DNA of 64,000 bases from Desulfarculus sp. GTDB taxonomy: Bacteria > Desulfobacterota > Desulfarculia > Desulfarculales > Desulfarculaceae. Both the position numbers and the translations under genes were made by a program. The DNA lies in assembly GCA_016218705.1 (NCBI GenBank), contig JACRDC010000036.1, forward strand, positions 1 to 64,000. The letters run 5' to 3'. A model generated the notes under the pieces. That model was not told the DNA's origin. It made no database searches and worked only from the letters and a program-made list of their open reading frames with translations. Positions 15,306 to 23,740 of the stretch are shown in pieces. Within the stretch, counting starts at the first letter, position 1; each line of letters begins with the position of its first letter.

Positions 15306-16727
15306 ATGGACCACCACCCCGCCATACCCGGCCCGGACGGCGGCGGCCAGGGAACCTGGCTGCACCGCTGGTTTTGGCGCCTGCTCCTGGCGGCGGTGCT
15401 GCTGCGCCTGCTCTTGGGCGTGGGCATCTTCCTGTGGAGCCAGCAAGCCAACCCCCGACAGCCCGTGGAGGCCATGGCCCAGCGCCTCATGGCCCCCGAC
15501 GGCCTGGGCTACCACATCGGCGCCGTCAAGGTGGATGGATACTGGTCCGATCCCAACCCCGACAAGGTGCTGCGCCACGAGCACATGGTGGCCCGCTTCT
15601 CGGTGCTGGTGGGGGCGCTCTATCACCTCACCTGGCCGCAGCCCCTGGTGATGACCCTGCTCAACTGCCTGTGCTACCTGGGCGTGGGCCTCCTGGCCCG
15701 GGACCTGGGGCGGCGGCTGGGCCAGCCGCCGGCGCGGGCCGCCGGGCTGGCGCTCTTGATTTGCCTGTGGCCGTCCTCCCTGGCCTGGTCGGCCCTGCCC
15801 ATGAAGGACAGCCCCAGCCTCTTCCTGATCTTCGCCCTGCTGAGCCTGACGCTCTACCTGGCGCGCTCGGCCGGCCAGCCCTGGGGCCGGCGCCTGTGGG
15901 CCGCCGCCGGCTTCCTGGTCTGCGCGGCGCTCATGGTCTACACGCGCTTTTACTTCGGCTATGTGGTGCTGGCCCTGAGCGCCCTGCCGCTCCTGGCCCG
16001 CCTGTGGCCCTGGGCCGCCGCCGGTCCCCGCCCGGCCTGGTCCAGCTTGGCCCTGACCTTGGCCCTGGGGATACTGGCCTTCGCGCTCACCAAGCCCTGG
16101 CACCAGGAATACTTCGTGTACTTCGAACGGGGCGAGATCCTGCCCCGCAGCCAGTTCGAGGCCAAGAGCCGCAAGGATGAAGTCTACAAGGAGTTTGCCC
16201 GGCGGGCCGAGTTGGACCCCGGCTTCGTGGCCCCCCAGCCCCCGCCGCCCCCCGTGCCGCCCCAGGGCCTGACGGGGCTGTGGGAGGAACTGAACACCTA
16301 CCGCCAGCGCTTCCAGCGCTTCGCCGGCCGTTCCCTGGCCCCTGACGCCGATGCCTCCCCGCTGGGTGGGCTGGCGCGGGCCCTGCGCGACAGCCTGCTC
16401 TTCCCCTATCCCTGGCAGCGCTGGCCGGCCAATGAGCGCTGGACGGCCTTCAACCTGGCGGTCTCGGCCCAGGGGGTCTTGTGGTACGCCCTCTTGCTAG
16501 GCATTCTGCCGGGGGTGGCGGCCCAGGCGCGCCGCCGGCCCGACATCGCCCTGCCCCTGGCCCTGTGGGGGTTGGGGCTGGGGCTGCTCTTGGCCTTCGT
16601 GGTACTCAACCGGGGCACCCTGTTCCGTCTGCGCGACATGGCCATGATGCCCCTGGTGCTGTTCTGGGGCCTGGGCTGGCCCTGGCGGCGGAGGCAGTCC
16701 CCGCCGGCCGCCCCAGATAACCCCTAG
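15306..16727 (+). CDS. GT-C-like multi-pass membrane protein
   Basis: 473 residues from ATG 15306; a longer frame exists upstream but its added residues are charged and GC-driven. TM1 is at about 24-45, followed by an extracytoplasmic loop (GYHIGAVKVDGYWSDPNPDK) and then helices to about 290. SALPMKDSPSLFLI resembles the xKDS motif found at the same place in exopolysaccharide-type GT-C proteins. A soluble loop with a Pro-rich stretch (QPPPPPVPPQG, about 305) precedes two or three C-terminal helices. Divergent from the aminotransferase; function likely in glycan assembly, acceptor unknown. Confidence 0.55.
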   Translation: MDHHPAIPGPDGGGQGTWLHRWFWRLLLAAVLLRLLLGVGIFLWSQQANPRQPVEAMAQRLMAPDGLGYHIGAVKVDGYWSDPNPDKVLRHEHMVARFSVLVGALYHLTWPQPLVMTLLNCLCYLGVGLLARDLGRRLGQPPARAAGLALLICLWPSSLAWSALPMKDSPSLFLIFALLSLTLYLARSAGQPWGRRLWAAAGFLVCAALMVYTRFYFGYVVLALSALPLLARLWPWAAAGPRPAWSSLALTLALGILAFALTKPWHQEYFVYFERGEILPRSQFEAKSRKDEVYKEFARRAELDPGFVAPQPPPPPVPPQGLTGLWEELNTYRQRFQRFAGRSLAPDADASPLGGLARALRDSLLFPYPWQRWPANERWTAFNLAVSAQGVLWYALLLGILPGVAAQARRRPDIALPLALWGLGLGLLLAFVVLNRGTLFRLRDMAMMPLVLFWGLGWPWRRRQSPPAAPDNP

Positions 16728-16852
16728 CCGCGCCGGCTGACCGGCGGGCGGCCAGGCCCGGCCTTGCATTTTGGCCGTGGACTTGGCATCTTGGATTAAC
16801 GGTGCCGCCTGGCCGGGAACGGCGGGGACCATCAACCACCGGGAGTGCTCCC

Positions 16853-17101
16853 ATGGCCGACAAGGACTTCATGCTCTCCACCGAGCAGGTGCGCATGTGG
16901 GTGGAGCAGGGCGGCAACTGGTGCCCCTTCTGCCAGAGCGAGAACCTTAGCTACCTGGGCACCAGCCGCAGCCTCAACGCCCTGACCACCGTGGAATATT
17001 CCTGCGTGAGCTGCCGCAACAAGCACTTCGCCATCTACCAGGGCGACACCCTGGTGGACCTGACCCACGACCAGGTGAATTTCCACCACCGCCGCTGGTA
17101 G
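16853..17101 (+). CDS. Small zinc-ribbon protein
   Basis: 82 residues from ATG 16853, which has GGGAG 7 bases upstream. Two CxxC knuckles, CPFC (about 24-27) and CVSC (about 50-53), separated by 22 residues, form a probable zinc ribbon. The N-terminal segment STEQVRMWVEQGGNW is amphipathic. No catalytic feature is visible. I do not recognise a named family. It may be a small regulatory or protein-binding protein. Confidence 0.7.
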   Translation: MADKDFMLSTEQVRMWVEQGGNWCPFCQSENLSYLGTSRSLNALTTVEYSCVSCRNKHFAIYQGDTLVDLTHDQVNFHHRRW

Positions 17102-17241
17102 GGCCGGGGCCCACCAACCCCCACTGTTTGGGCTGGCCTTCAGGTAAAATGTAAGCACAATTAGTTTCCTCGGGGCCTGGCTGCCCAGGGGCGGCGCCGC
17201 CGGCCTCGTCGTTTCCTCGCCCGCCCCAAAAAGGGGTTGTC

Positions 17242-17736
17242 ATGCCAAACCATCGCCGTGCGATTTCCCAGCGGACGCCGTGGCTGGCCCTGGCCACGGC
17301 CCTTCTGGCCCTGCTGCTCCTGGCCGGCTGCGCGGGGGTCTATGTGGACCCGGGGGCCTCGCCGGCCCGGGTGCGGGTGCAACTGGACATGACGCCGGAC
17401 CGCTCGCTCCTGCCCGTGGACGGCGGGGAGGCCAGCCGCGTCACCTCCTGGGAATGGGGCCTGTACCTGGTGGCCAGCGACGGACGGCTGCTGCCCCTGG
17501 CCCCTGAGTCCAAGGAGCGGCTGCGCGGCATACCCGCCGAGCGTCTGGTGATGGACACGGTCTTTTTGGTGCCGGCCGGCCGCCAGCGCCTGCGCCTCTT
17601 GGTGGAGGGCTACGTCCTGGTGCGCCTGCGCATGGGGGCCACGCCCTACGACGTGGCCCTGTTGCAGGAGGACCTGGAGCTGGACCTGGCCCCGGGCCAG
17701 GAGGTGACCATCAGCCGCGCCAAGACGGGGCGCTAG
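17242..17736 (+). CDS. Predicted lipoprotein of unknown function
   Basis: 164 residues. A basic N terminus and a hydrophobic core end in LLLAGC, so lipidation at about Cys30 is expected. The mature part is beta-rich and contains an Ala/Pro linker, then MDTVFLVPAGRQRLRLLVEGYV, suggesting a transthyretin- or Ig-like sandwich; this is inference from hydrophobic patterning. I do not recognise the family. The stop codon region overlaps by four bases with the convergent radical SAM gene. Confidence 0.7.
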   Translation: MPNHRRAISQRTPWLALATALLALLLLAGCAGVYVDPGASPARVRVQLDMTPDRSLLPVDGGEASRVTSWEWGLYLVASDGRLLPLAPESKERLRGIPAERLVMDTVFLVPAGRQRLRLLVEGYVLVRLRMGATPYDVALLQEDLELDLAPGQEVTISRAKTGR

Positions 17737-19292
17737 CGCCCCTGGGCCTTCAGCGCAGGGCGCCGCCCCCGGGGCGCGAGGCTGGGGGGGCCGCCTTCCA
17801 GGAAGCTCTTGGTGACCATGCACAGGTGGTAGCCGGTGGCGGCCAGGCCCATGGCCTGGGCCAGGCGGGCTGGCCCGCTCAAGGACGCCCGGGCCAACAA
17901 GGCCCAGAAGCTCAAGCGCCCCCGCTCCCGAAAGCCCAGGCGCCACAGGATGCGCGCCGCGGCGGCCAGCTCCTCCAGGTGTAGGGCGGGGCGGGGCCGC
18001 TGGCGGCGCCCCAGGGCCGTGCCCTGGCGCCGCAAAAACTTCAGCACTCGCCGGTAATAGGCCCGCGGCTCGTAGAGCCGGTCCAAGACGTAGCGGTAGC
18101 CCTCCAGCAACTTGGCCGCGCCCATCTTGGGCACGAAGTTGAGCGCCCCCTCGTCCATGGCGTTGTTGCCGCTGGTCAGGCCCAGCAGGCGGTCCTGGTT
18201 GCGCATGCGCTCCCACAGGCGGGTGCCCGGGGCCAGGGACAACAGGCCCACCATGGCCGTGGGAATGGCCGCTTCCTTGATGAAGCGCACCTGGTCCTTG
18301 AAGATGCTGGGCGGGTCGGCGTCGAAGCCCACGATGAAGCCGCCCATCACCTCCAGGCCGTAGCCCTGGATGGTGCGCACGTCGGCCAACAGGTCGCGCC
18401 CCTGGTTCTGGTGCTTGTGGCACTCCTGCAGGGAGGAGGCCGAGGGCGTCTCCAGGCCCAGGAAGACCGCCGTGAAGTTGGCCTGGGCCATGAGGGCCAG
18501 CATCTGGGGGTCGTCGGCCAGGTTGACACTGGCCTGGGTGAGGAAGTTGAAGGGACGGCGCCGCTGTTGCTGCCAGCCGGCCATCAGCCCCAACAGCTCC
18601 CGGGCGCGGGCGCGTTGGCCGATGAAGTTGTCGTCCACCATCATCACCGTGCCCCGCCAGCCCAGTTGGTACAGGCGCTCCAACTCGGCCAGGACCTGCC
18701 CCGGGGCCTTGAAGCGCGGCCGCCGGCCAAACAGGGCCACCACGTCGCAGAAGTCGCAGTCAAAGGGGCAGCCCCGCGAGAACTGCACCAACAGGGTGCG
18801 GTAGTTGGACAGGTCTATAAGCTCCCAACTGGGTATGGGCGTAAGCCCCAGGTCGGGGTAGCCCTGGGCCTGGTACAGGGGCTGGGGCCTGCCGGCCTCC
18901 AGGTCGGCCAAAAAGCGGGGCAGGACCTCCTCGGCCTCGCCGGCGATGACGTGGTCCACGCCCTCAAGCTCCTGGTGCAGGCGGGTGAACAGCGGCCCGC
19001 CGCCCACCACCCGCCGCCGCAATCGCCGACAGCGCTCCAGCACCTCCTGGGTGGCGTCCTTTTGCAGCACCATGGCGCTGACCAGGACCAGGTCGGCCCA
19101 CAAGAGGTCCTGGTCGTCCAGGGGCCCCACGTTCATGTCCACCACCTTCTTGGCCCAGGCGGCGGGCAACATGGCCGCCACGGTAAGAAGGCCCAGGGGC
19201 GGCGAGGCGGCCTTGAGGCGGGCGAAGGGCAGGGAATGGCGAAAGCTCCAGAAGGTCTCGGGGCAGGGGGGATAGACCAGCAGGGCATTCAT
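17733..19292 (-). CDS. B12-binding-domain radical SAM protein (DUF4070-like C terminus)
   Basis: 519 residues from ATG 19292, with GGAG 8 bases upstream. Residues 1-150 form a cobalamin-binding-like Rossmann domain (LLVYPPCPETFW..., VVGGGPLFT). The radical SAM core begins at about 175 with the cluster motif CPFDCDFCD and continues through VMMVDDNFIG and GLETPSASSLQECHKHQNQ. The C-terminal part resembles DUF4070 (EPRAYYRRVLKFLRR). Such proteins include methyltransferases and ring-forming enzymes of lipid or pigment pathways. The substrate is not predictable here. It overlaps the convergent lipoprotein gene by four bases. Confidence 0.85.
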   Translation of the reverse strand: MNALLVYPPCPETFWSFRHSLPFARLKAASPPLGLLTVAAMLPAAWAKKVVDMNVGPLDDQDLLWADLVLVSAMVLQKDATQEVLERCRRLRRRVVGGGPLFTRLHQELEGVDHVIAGEAEEVLPRFLADLEAGRPQPLYQAQGYPDLGLTPIPSWELIDLSNYRTLLVQFSRGCPFDCDFCDVVALFGRRPRFKAPGQVLAELERLYQLGWRGTVMMVDDNFIGQRARARELLGLMAGWQQQRRRPFNFLTQASVNLADDPQMLALMAQANFTAVFLGLETPSASSLQECHKHQNQGRDLLADVRTIQGYGLEVMGGFIVGFDADPPSIFKDQVRFIKEAAIPTAMVGLLSLAPGTRLWERMRNQDRLLGLTSGNNAMDEGALNFVPKMGAAKLLEGYRYVLDRLYEPRAYYRRVLKFLRRQGTALGRRQRPRPALHLEELAAAARILWRLGFRERGRLSFWALLARASLSGPARLAQAMGLAATGYHLCMVTKSFLEGGPPSLAPRGRRPALKAQGR

Positions 19293-19442
19293 GTCTCCTA
19301 CTCCTGGCAAAGGATTAGGAACCATGCCCCGACAGCACAAGCGGGAGATGAGCAGGCGCGCGAAGGGCGGTGTGGAGATCTAAGCTGAGTTTAGCCCCTC
19401 CCCGGCGGCAAAAGCAAGGGGGTGACCGGCCCCCTCGCCGGT

Positions 19443-19479
19443 AAAAATGGGGCGGGGGCCTCCCCGTGCGGAGGCCCCC
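19443..19479 (-). terminator. Intrinsic terminator of the chemoreceptor gene
   Basis: Reading leftward, GGGGGCCTCC (19479-19470) pairs perfectly with GGAGGCCCCC (19463-19454) and is followed by GCCCCATTTTTAC. It lies about 30 bp beyond the chemoreceptor stop codon at 19511. Confidence 0.82.
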
Positions 19480-19510
19480 GTCTGGTGGTGCGCGAACTTG
19501 CGCGGTCAGC

Positions 19511-21385
19511 CTAGAAGCCTTGGAAGTCCTCGGCTTGGTCCTTCTGGCCCTTGGTCCCCCGCCAGGCCTGGAGCGCCGGGGCGGGCAGGGCCTGGCGCCC
19601 CCGCAACAGGCGCCGGCCGCCGGCGGGTCTGGCCGCCTCCTGGCCCGCGCCGGCCACCAGGGTGACCAAGTCGCCCACGAAGCCCCGCATGGTGGCGGCC
19701 TGGGCGGTCAACTCCTCGGAGGCGGCGGCGGATTCCTCGGCGTTGGCCGCGTTCTGCTGGGTGACGCGGTCCATCTCCACGGCGGCCTTGTTCACCTGGC
19801 CGATGCCCTGGGCCTGCTCGGCGGACGCCGCGGCGATCTCGCCCACCAGGTCAACCACCTTGCCGCTGCTCTTGGCCACCTCGGCGAAGGCCTCATTGGT
19901 GCGCGCCACCAACTGCTCGCCTTCCTTGGTCTTCTTGATGGTGCCTTCGATGAGGCTGGCGGTGTTCTTGGCCGCCTCGGCGGCGCGCATGGCCAGGTTG
20001 CGCACCTCGTCGGCCACCACGGCGAACCCGGCCCCGGCCTCTCCGGCGCGGGCGGCCTCCACGGCGGCGTTCAAGGCCAGCAGGTTGGTCTGGAAGGCGA
20101 TCTCGTCAATGGTCTTGATGATCTTGCCGGTCTGCTCGCCGGCCTGGCTTATCTCGGCCATGGCCTGGGTGAGTTTGGTCATGGCCAGGTTGGCCTTGGC
20201 AACCTCGCTGTTGCCATCCACGGCCAGTTGGTTGGCCTGGGCCGCGTTTTCGGCGTTGGTCTTGGTCATGGAGGAAAGTTCCTCCAGGGCCGAGGCTGTC
20301 TCCTCCAGGGAGGCGGCCTGCTGGCTGGCCCCCTCGGCCAGGGACTGGCCCGCGCGTGAAACCTCGCCCGCCGCCGAGGCCACCTGCTTGGCGCCCTCGT
20401 CCAGGCCCTTGATGATGCGTTGCACCGGGTTGGTCACCGAGCGCACCACCAGGAAGAGCAGAGTCAGTATGGACAGTGCCCCAGCCAGGGACAGGGCCAG
20501 GTTGACCATGGTGATGTGGTTGGCCTGGGCGAACACCTCGCCGACTGGGGCCGAGATGGCCACCGTCCACTCCACGCTCCGGCAGGGCTCCAGCATCACC
20601 AGTTGGTCCTGGCCCTGGGCCTGGTAGGCCACCAGCCCGCTCTTCTGGGCGCGCCACTGGCGCCCCCAGTCCTGCTCATCCAGCTTGAGCTTCAGGATCA
20701 GCGACTTGTCCCGGTGGGCGAAGATTGTGCCCGTGTTGTCGTAGAGGGTCATATATCCCGATTGCGCCACCCGCACCCCTTCCACGAACCTCTGGCTGAA
20801 CTTGGTCAGGTCGGGCACGCCGAAGATCACCCCCAGCACCTTGCCGCCCTCCTTGATGGGCGCGGCCACGGCAAAGGCCGGCTGGCCGGTGGTGCGGGCC
20901 AGGTAGACCTCGGAGACGTTGACTTGGCCCTGCATGGCCTTCTGGAAGTACTGACGGTCGGGCACCTTGATCTTGCCCACCGAATCGGGGATGGAGGAGG
21001 CGCGCACCTCGCCCTGGACGTTGGCGATGTTGATGTAGGAAAAACCGGCCAGGGCTTGCACCTGCTCCAGAAGTTCATTGTTGGCCGTCTTGCGCGTTGC
21101 CTCGTTGTCGTTCTTCAGCACCTCGGTGAATTCCCCCCGGCCCGCCGAGACCAGCATCAAGCCCTTGGCGTCCTCGATCCACAGGTCGATCAGCTCGGCC
21201 TTGGAGCGGGCCAGTTGCTGCAATCCCTCGTTGGTGGCGCTGGTCAGGGCCTGGCGGGTGTAGTGGTAGGTCAGCCCGGCGATGAGGCCCAGGACCAGCA
21301 CCACCAATAGGCCGGTGGGACCCAGGATGCGCAGGCGCAGGCTATAACGCGAACTCCTTGTTTCCCCCCGCGATAACGTCGCCAT
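19511..21385 (-). CDS. Methyl-accepting chemotaxis protein with dCache-type sensor
   Basis: 624 residues. TM1 (about 22-45) and TM2 (about 290-315) bracket a periplasmic sensor whose [51 protein letters not shown] pattern is a dCache_1 ligand-binding domain (small ligands such as amino acids or organic acids). A short HAMP-like segment follows, then the signalling hairpin with its invariant tip ([38 protein letters not shown]). It relays ligand binding to CheA/CheW. No CheW-binding pentapeptide for CheR is clear at the C terminus (ends AEDFQGF). A small receiver-like gene lies just upstream, on the same strand. Confidence 0.9.
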   Translation of the reverse strand: MATLSRGETRSSRYSLRLRILGPTGLLVVLVLGLIAGLTYHYTRQALTSATNEGLQQLARSKAELIDLWIEDAKGLMLVSAGRGEFTEVLKNDNEATRKTANNELLEQVQALAGFSYINIANVQGEVRASSIPDSVGKIKVPDRQYFQKAMQGQVNVSEVYLARTTGQPAFAVAAPIKEGGKVLGVIFGVPDLTKFSQRFVEGVRVAQSGYMTLYDNTGTIFAHRDKSLILKLKLDEQDWGRQWRAQKSGLVAYQAQGQDQLVMLEPCRSVEWTVAISAPVGEVFAQANHITMVNLALSLAGALSILTLLFLVVRSVTNPVQRIIKGLDEGAKQVASAAGEVSRAGQSLAEGASQQAASLEETASALEELSSMTKTNAENAAQANQLAVDGNSEVAKANLAMTKLTQAMAEISQAGEQTGKIIKTIDEIAFQTNLLALNAAVEAARAGEAGAGFAVVADEVRNLAMRAAEAAKNTASLIEGTIKKTKEGEQLVARTNEAFAEVAKSSGKVVDLVGEIAAASAEQAQGIGQVNKAAVEMDRVTQQNAANAEESAAASEELTAQAATMRGFVGDLVTLVAGAGQEAARPAGGRRLLRGRQALPAPALQAWRGTKGQKDQAEDFQGF

Positions 21386-21439
21386 GTCTAGCCCTCCGGA
21401 TTTGGGAATGAAGCCGGGCGCGGCGGTGGCCGGCGCCGG

Positions 21440-21844
21440 CTAGCAGGCTTGTTGGGTTTCCCAGGAGCGGTCGTACTTCTCGATCATGCGGCCCACCACG
21501 GCGGCGATCATCTGGGGGGCCTCGGGACGTTGCAGAGAGGTGAGGTAGCGGGCGCGCAGGCGATGGGCCTGGGCCAGGGTGGCCGGCTGCTCGTCGGGCA
21601 AGACCAGCACCAGGGGGATGCCTTGCAGCAGGGGGGCCACATCCAACAGACGGGCCAGGTCCTCCCCCGAGGGGGCCAGGGCCAGGCATAGCAGGCACTG
21701 GGGGCGGGGTTGTTGCAGGCGCGGCCCCAGGTCGGCGGCGTTCTTGAGCACCTCTACCTGGGGATGGCAGGGCAGGTTGTTCACCACGGCCAGCAGGCGC
21801 GAGTTGATCTCTGCTTCTCCGGGCAGGCAGCAAAGTAGCAGCAT
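21440..21844 (-). CDS. Degenerate receiver-like protein
   Basis: 134 residues, 54 bp upstream of the chemoreceptor. Alternating hydrophobic strands and helices (LLCCLPGEAEINSRLLAVVNNL, CLLCLALAPSGEDLARLLDVAPLLQGIPLVLVLPDE) look like a CheY-type fold. There is no DD pair and no phospho-acceptor Asp at the end of strand 3 (LLCLAL), so it would not be phosphorylated. Possibly a docking or adaptor protein for the signalling genes around it. Family assignment is by pattern only. Confidence 0.5.
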   Translation of the reverse strand: MLLLCCLPGEAEINSRLLAVVNNLPCHPQVEVLKNAADLGPRLQQPRPQCLLCLALAPSGEDLARLLDVAPLLQGIPLVLVLPDEQPATLAQAHRLRARYLTSLQRPEAPQMIAAVVGRMIEKYDRSWETQQAC

Positions 21845-22140
21845 GGCCTGTTCTCCAGCTTGTCACCGACTCTGCCACTTGCGTAAAGCAAAGCCGGTGC
21901 CAGCGGGGTTGGCCAGGTCATTGGCAATGATGACACATGGTTGCATGGCTGACCTCTCATGGACGCTTCGTCCGGCGCCCCCCAGGGTCAGGCCGGGGCG
22001 CACGACTGTCCGCCGCCAGAGGACACCTGGGGCGGGCGGGGTGGCTAGGAGCCTGTCGGAGTAATACGCAGACAGGTCTCCTACGCGGGCCATGGACGGC
22101 CAAGAGGAGAAAGCCAGGGATGGCTTTCTCCGACACACAC
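21845..22140. other. Intergenic region rich in hairpins
   Basis: A 296-bp gap between the sigma-54 activator (stop at 22141) and the receiver-like gene (start 21844), both leftward. No gene is seen. The part next to the activator carries two hairpins (22046-22083 and 22106-22131). The rest (21870-22040) has no clear structure beyond short palindromes; it should contain the promoter for the receiver-like/chemoreceptor pair, but no convincing consensus was found. Confidence 0.5.
22046..22131. repeat. Hairpin pair resembling part of the multi-hairpin element
   Basis: Hairpin one: TAGGAGCCTGTC (22046-22057) with GACAGGTCTCCTA (22071-22083), one bulged base. Hairpin two: GGAGAAAGCCA (22106-22116) with TGGCTTTCTCC (22121-22131), loop GGGA. 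The centre AAAGCCAGGGATGGCTTT is nearly identical to AAAGCCATGGATGGCTTT of the terminal hairpin in copies A and B, while the outer stem differs and still pairs. It could also serve as the 3' end structure of the activator transcript. Confidence 0.5.
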
Positions 22141-23661
22141 CTAGGCGTCCTCGGCGGAAAGGTCTTGCAGCGAAACCTGTTTGAACAGCGTCAGATTGTG
22201 CTTTTTGAGCAGGGCGTAGAGGTGGCCGCGGGAAACCCCCGCCATCTGGCAGGCGCTGTGGATGTCGCCGCCGCTATACCGCACCAGGCTGTACAGATAC
22301 TGCCGCTCGGCCTGGTTGGCCAGGGATTCCTTGAAGTCCTTGAGGGAGGGCAGACCGCCCGGATCAGCCGGGTCCGCCGCCTCTTGCCGGGACGGGGGGG
22401 TGGGGGCGGCCGGGGCCGCCGCCAAGCCGGCCTGGGGTGGTGGAGGCGCGGAGACGCCCGGGGAGGCGCCAGCGGACTTGCCGCCCACGGCCCGGCGGGC
22501 CAGCTTGGCCCGGAAATAGGCAGGCAGGTGGAAGACCGAGATTTCCTCCTGACCGGCGGCCGCCCCCACGGCGCTCTCCAGGACGTTGACCAGCTCGCGC
22601 ACGTTGCCGGGCCAGTGGTAGCGCCCCAGGGTCTCCAGCACCCCGGGGGCCAGGCATTTGGGGGGCAGCCCGGCCCGCTGGCAGATGCGCTCCAGGTGGT
22701 GGGCCGCCAGTTCCCCCAGGTCGTCCAGACGCTCGCGCAGGGGCGGCAGCTCGATGACCAGGGACTTGAGCCTGAACATCAGGTCCTGGCGAAAGGTGCC
22801 CTCGGCCACCATGCGCTCCAGGTCGCGGTTGGTGGCGGCGATGAGGCGAAAATCGCTCTGCTGCTCCCGCCGGCTGCCCAGGGGGCGGAAGCGCTTTTCT
22901 TGCAGGCAGCGCAGGAAGGACTTCTGCACGCTGGGGGGCAGCTCGCCCACCTCGTCCAGAAATAGAGTGCCGCCGTCGGCCTGGCCCAACAGCCCCTCCT
23001 GGGGCAGGTTGGCGCCGGTGAAGGCCCCACGCTCGTGGCCGAACAACAGGCTCTCCACCAGGTTCTCGGGTAGGCAGCCGCAGTCCACCACCACGAAGGG
23101 GTGGGCGCGGCGGGGGCCATTGTCGTGGATTACCCAGGCCACCAGTTCCTTGCCGGTGCCGGTCTCGCCGGTGATAAGCACGTTGGCCAGGCTGGCCGCG
23201 GCCTGGGCGGTGACCTCCAGACAGGCCCGCATGGCCGGGCTGGAGCCCACCAGGTCGCGGCGGTCCAGGGCCGGCAGGGAGCGCCCCGCCCGCCGTTGGC
23301 GCCGAAACTCCAGGGCCTGTTGCAGGGTCAGCTTGATCTCCTGGGTGGAGGCCGGTTTCTCCAGGTAGTCCCAGGCGCCGTTGTTGATGGCCAACTCGGC
23401 CCCGTCGGGGTCGCCGTGGCCGGTGAGGATGATGATCTCGGGCTCGGAGGGGCTCCACTTCAGCGCCGGCAGGCTCTCCAGGCCGCTGCCGTCGGGCAAC
23501 TGCACGTCCAACAGCACCAGGTCCAGCGGGCACTCGGCGGCCAGGGCCTGGGCCTGGGCCAGGTCCGGGGCCAGGAGGGCCTGGTGCCCCAACTTGGCCA
23601 CCAGGGCGGCCAGGGTCTCCCGGATGAGCGGATCATCGTCCACGATCAAGATGACGGACAC
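22141..23661 (-). CDS. Sigma-54-dependent response regulator (NtrC family)
   Basis: 506 residues. An N-terminal receiver (1-120) with the acidic DDD cluster at 8-10, phospho-acceptor Asp52 (LVLLDVQLPDG) and the KP pair near 102. The AAA+ domain (about 138-365) has Walker A GETGTGKE (165-172), the sigma-54 contact loop GAFTGA (212-217) and Walker B GGTLFLDEVG. A Pro/Ala-rich linker leads to a Fis-type helix-turn-helix (about 460-500, GGDIHSACQMAGVSRGHLYALLKKH). It should activate sigma-54 promoters when phosphorylated, most likely by the hybrid kinase encoded 79 bp upstream. Confidence 0.93.
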   Translation of the reverse strand: MSVILIVDDDPLIRETLAALVAKLGHQALLAPDLAQAQALAAECPLDLVLLDVQLPDGSGLESLPALKWSPSEPEIIILTGHGDPDGAELAINNGAWDYLEKPASTQEIKLTLQQALEFRRQRRAGRSLPALDRRDLVGSSPAMRACLEVTAQAAASLANVLITGETGTGKELVAWVIHDNGPRRAHPFVVVDCGCLPENLVESLLFGHERGAFTGANLPQEGLLGQADGGTLFLDEVGELPPSVQKSFLRCLQEKRFRPLGSRREQQSDFRLIAATNRDLERMVAEGTFRQDLMFRLKSLVIELPPLRERLDDLGELAAHHLERICQRAGLPPKCLAPGVLETLGRYHWPGNVRELVNVLESAVGAAAGQEEISVFHLPAYFRAKLARRAVGGKSAGASPGVSAPPPPQAGLAAAPAAPTPPSRQEAADPADPGGLPSLKDFKESLANQAERQYLYSLVRYSGGDIHSACQMAGVSRGHLYALLKKHNLTLFKQVSLQDLSAEDA

Positions 23662-23740
23662 GGCCGCTGCCTTTCGCTGGGAGTCGTTACTTACGAAAAT
23701 ACCACATGGACGGGACGGGACATAAGGCCCTTGTGAATTC

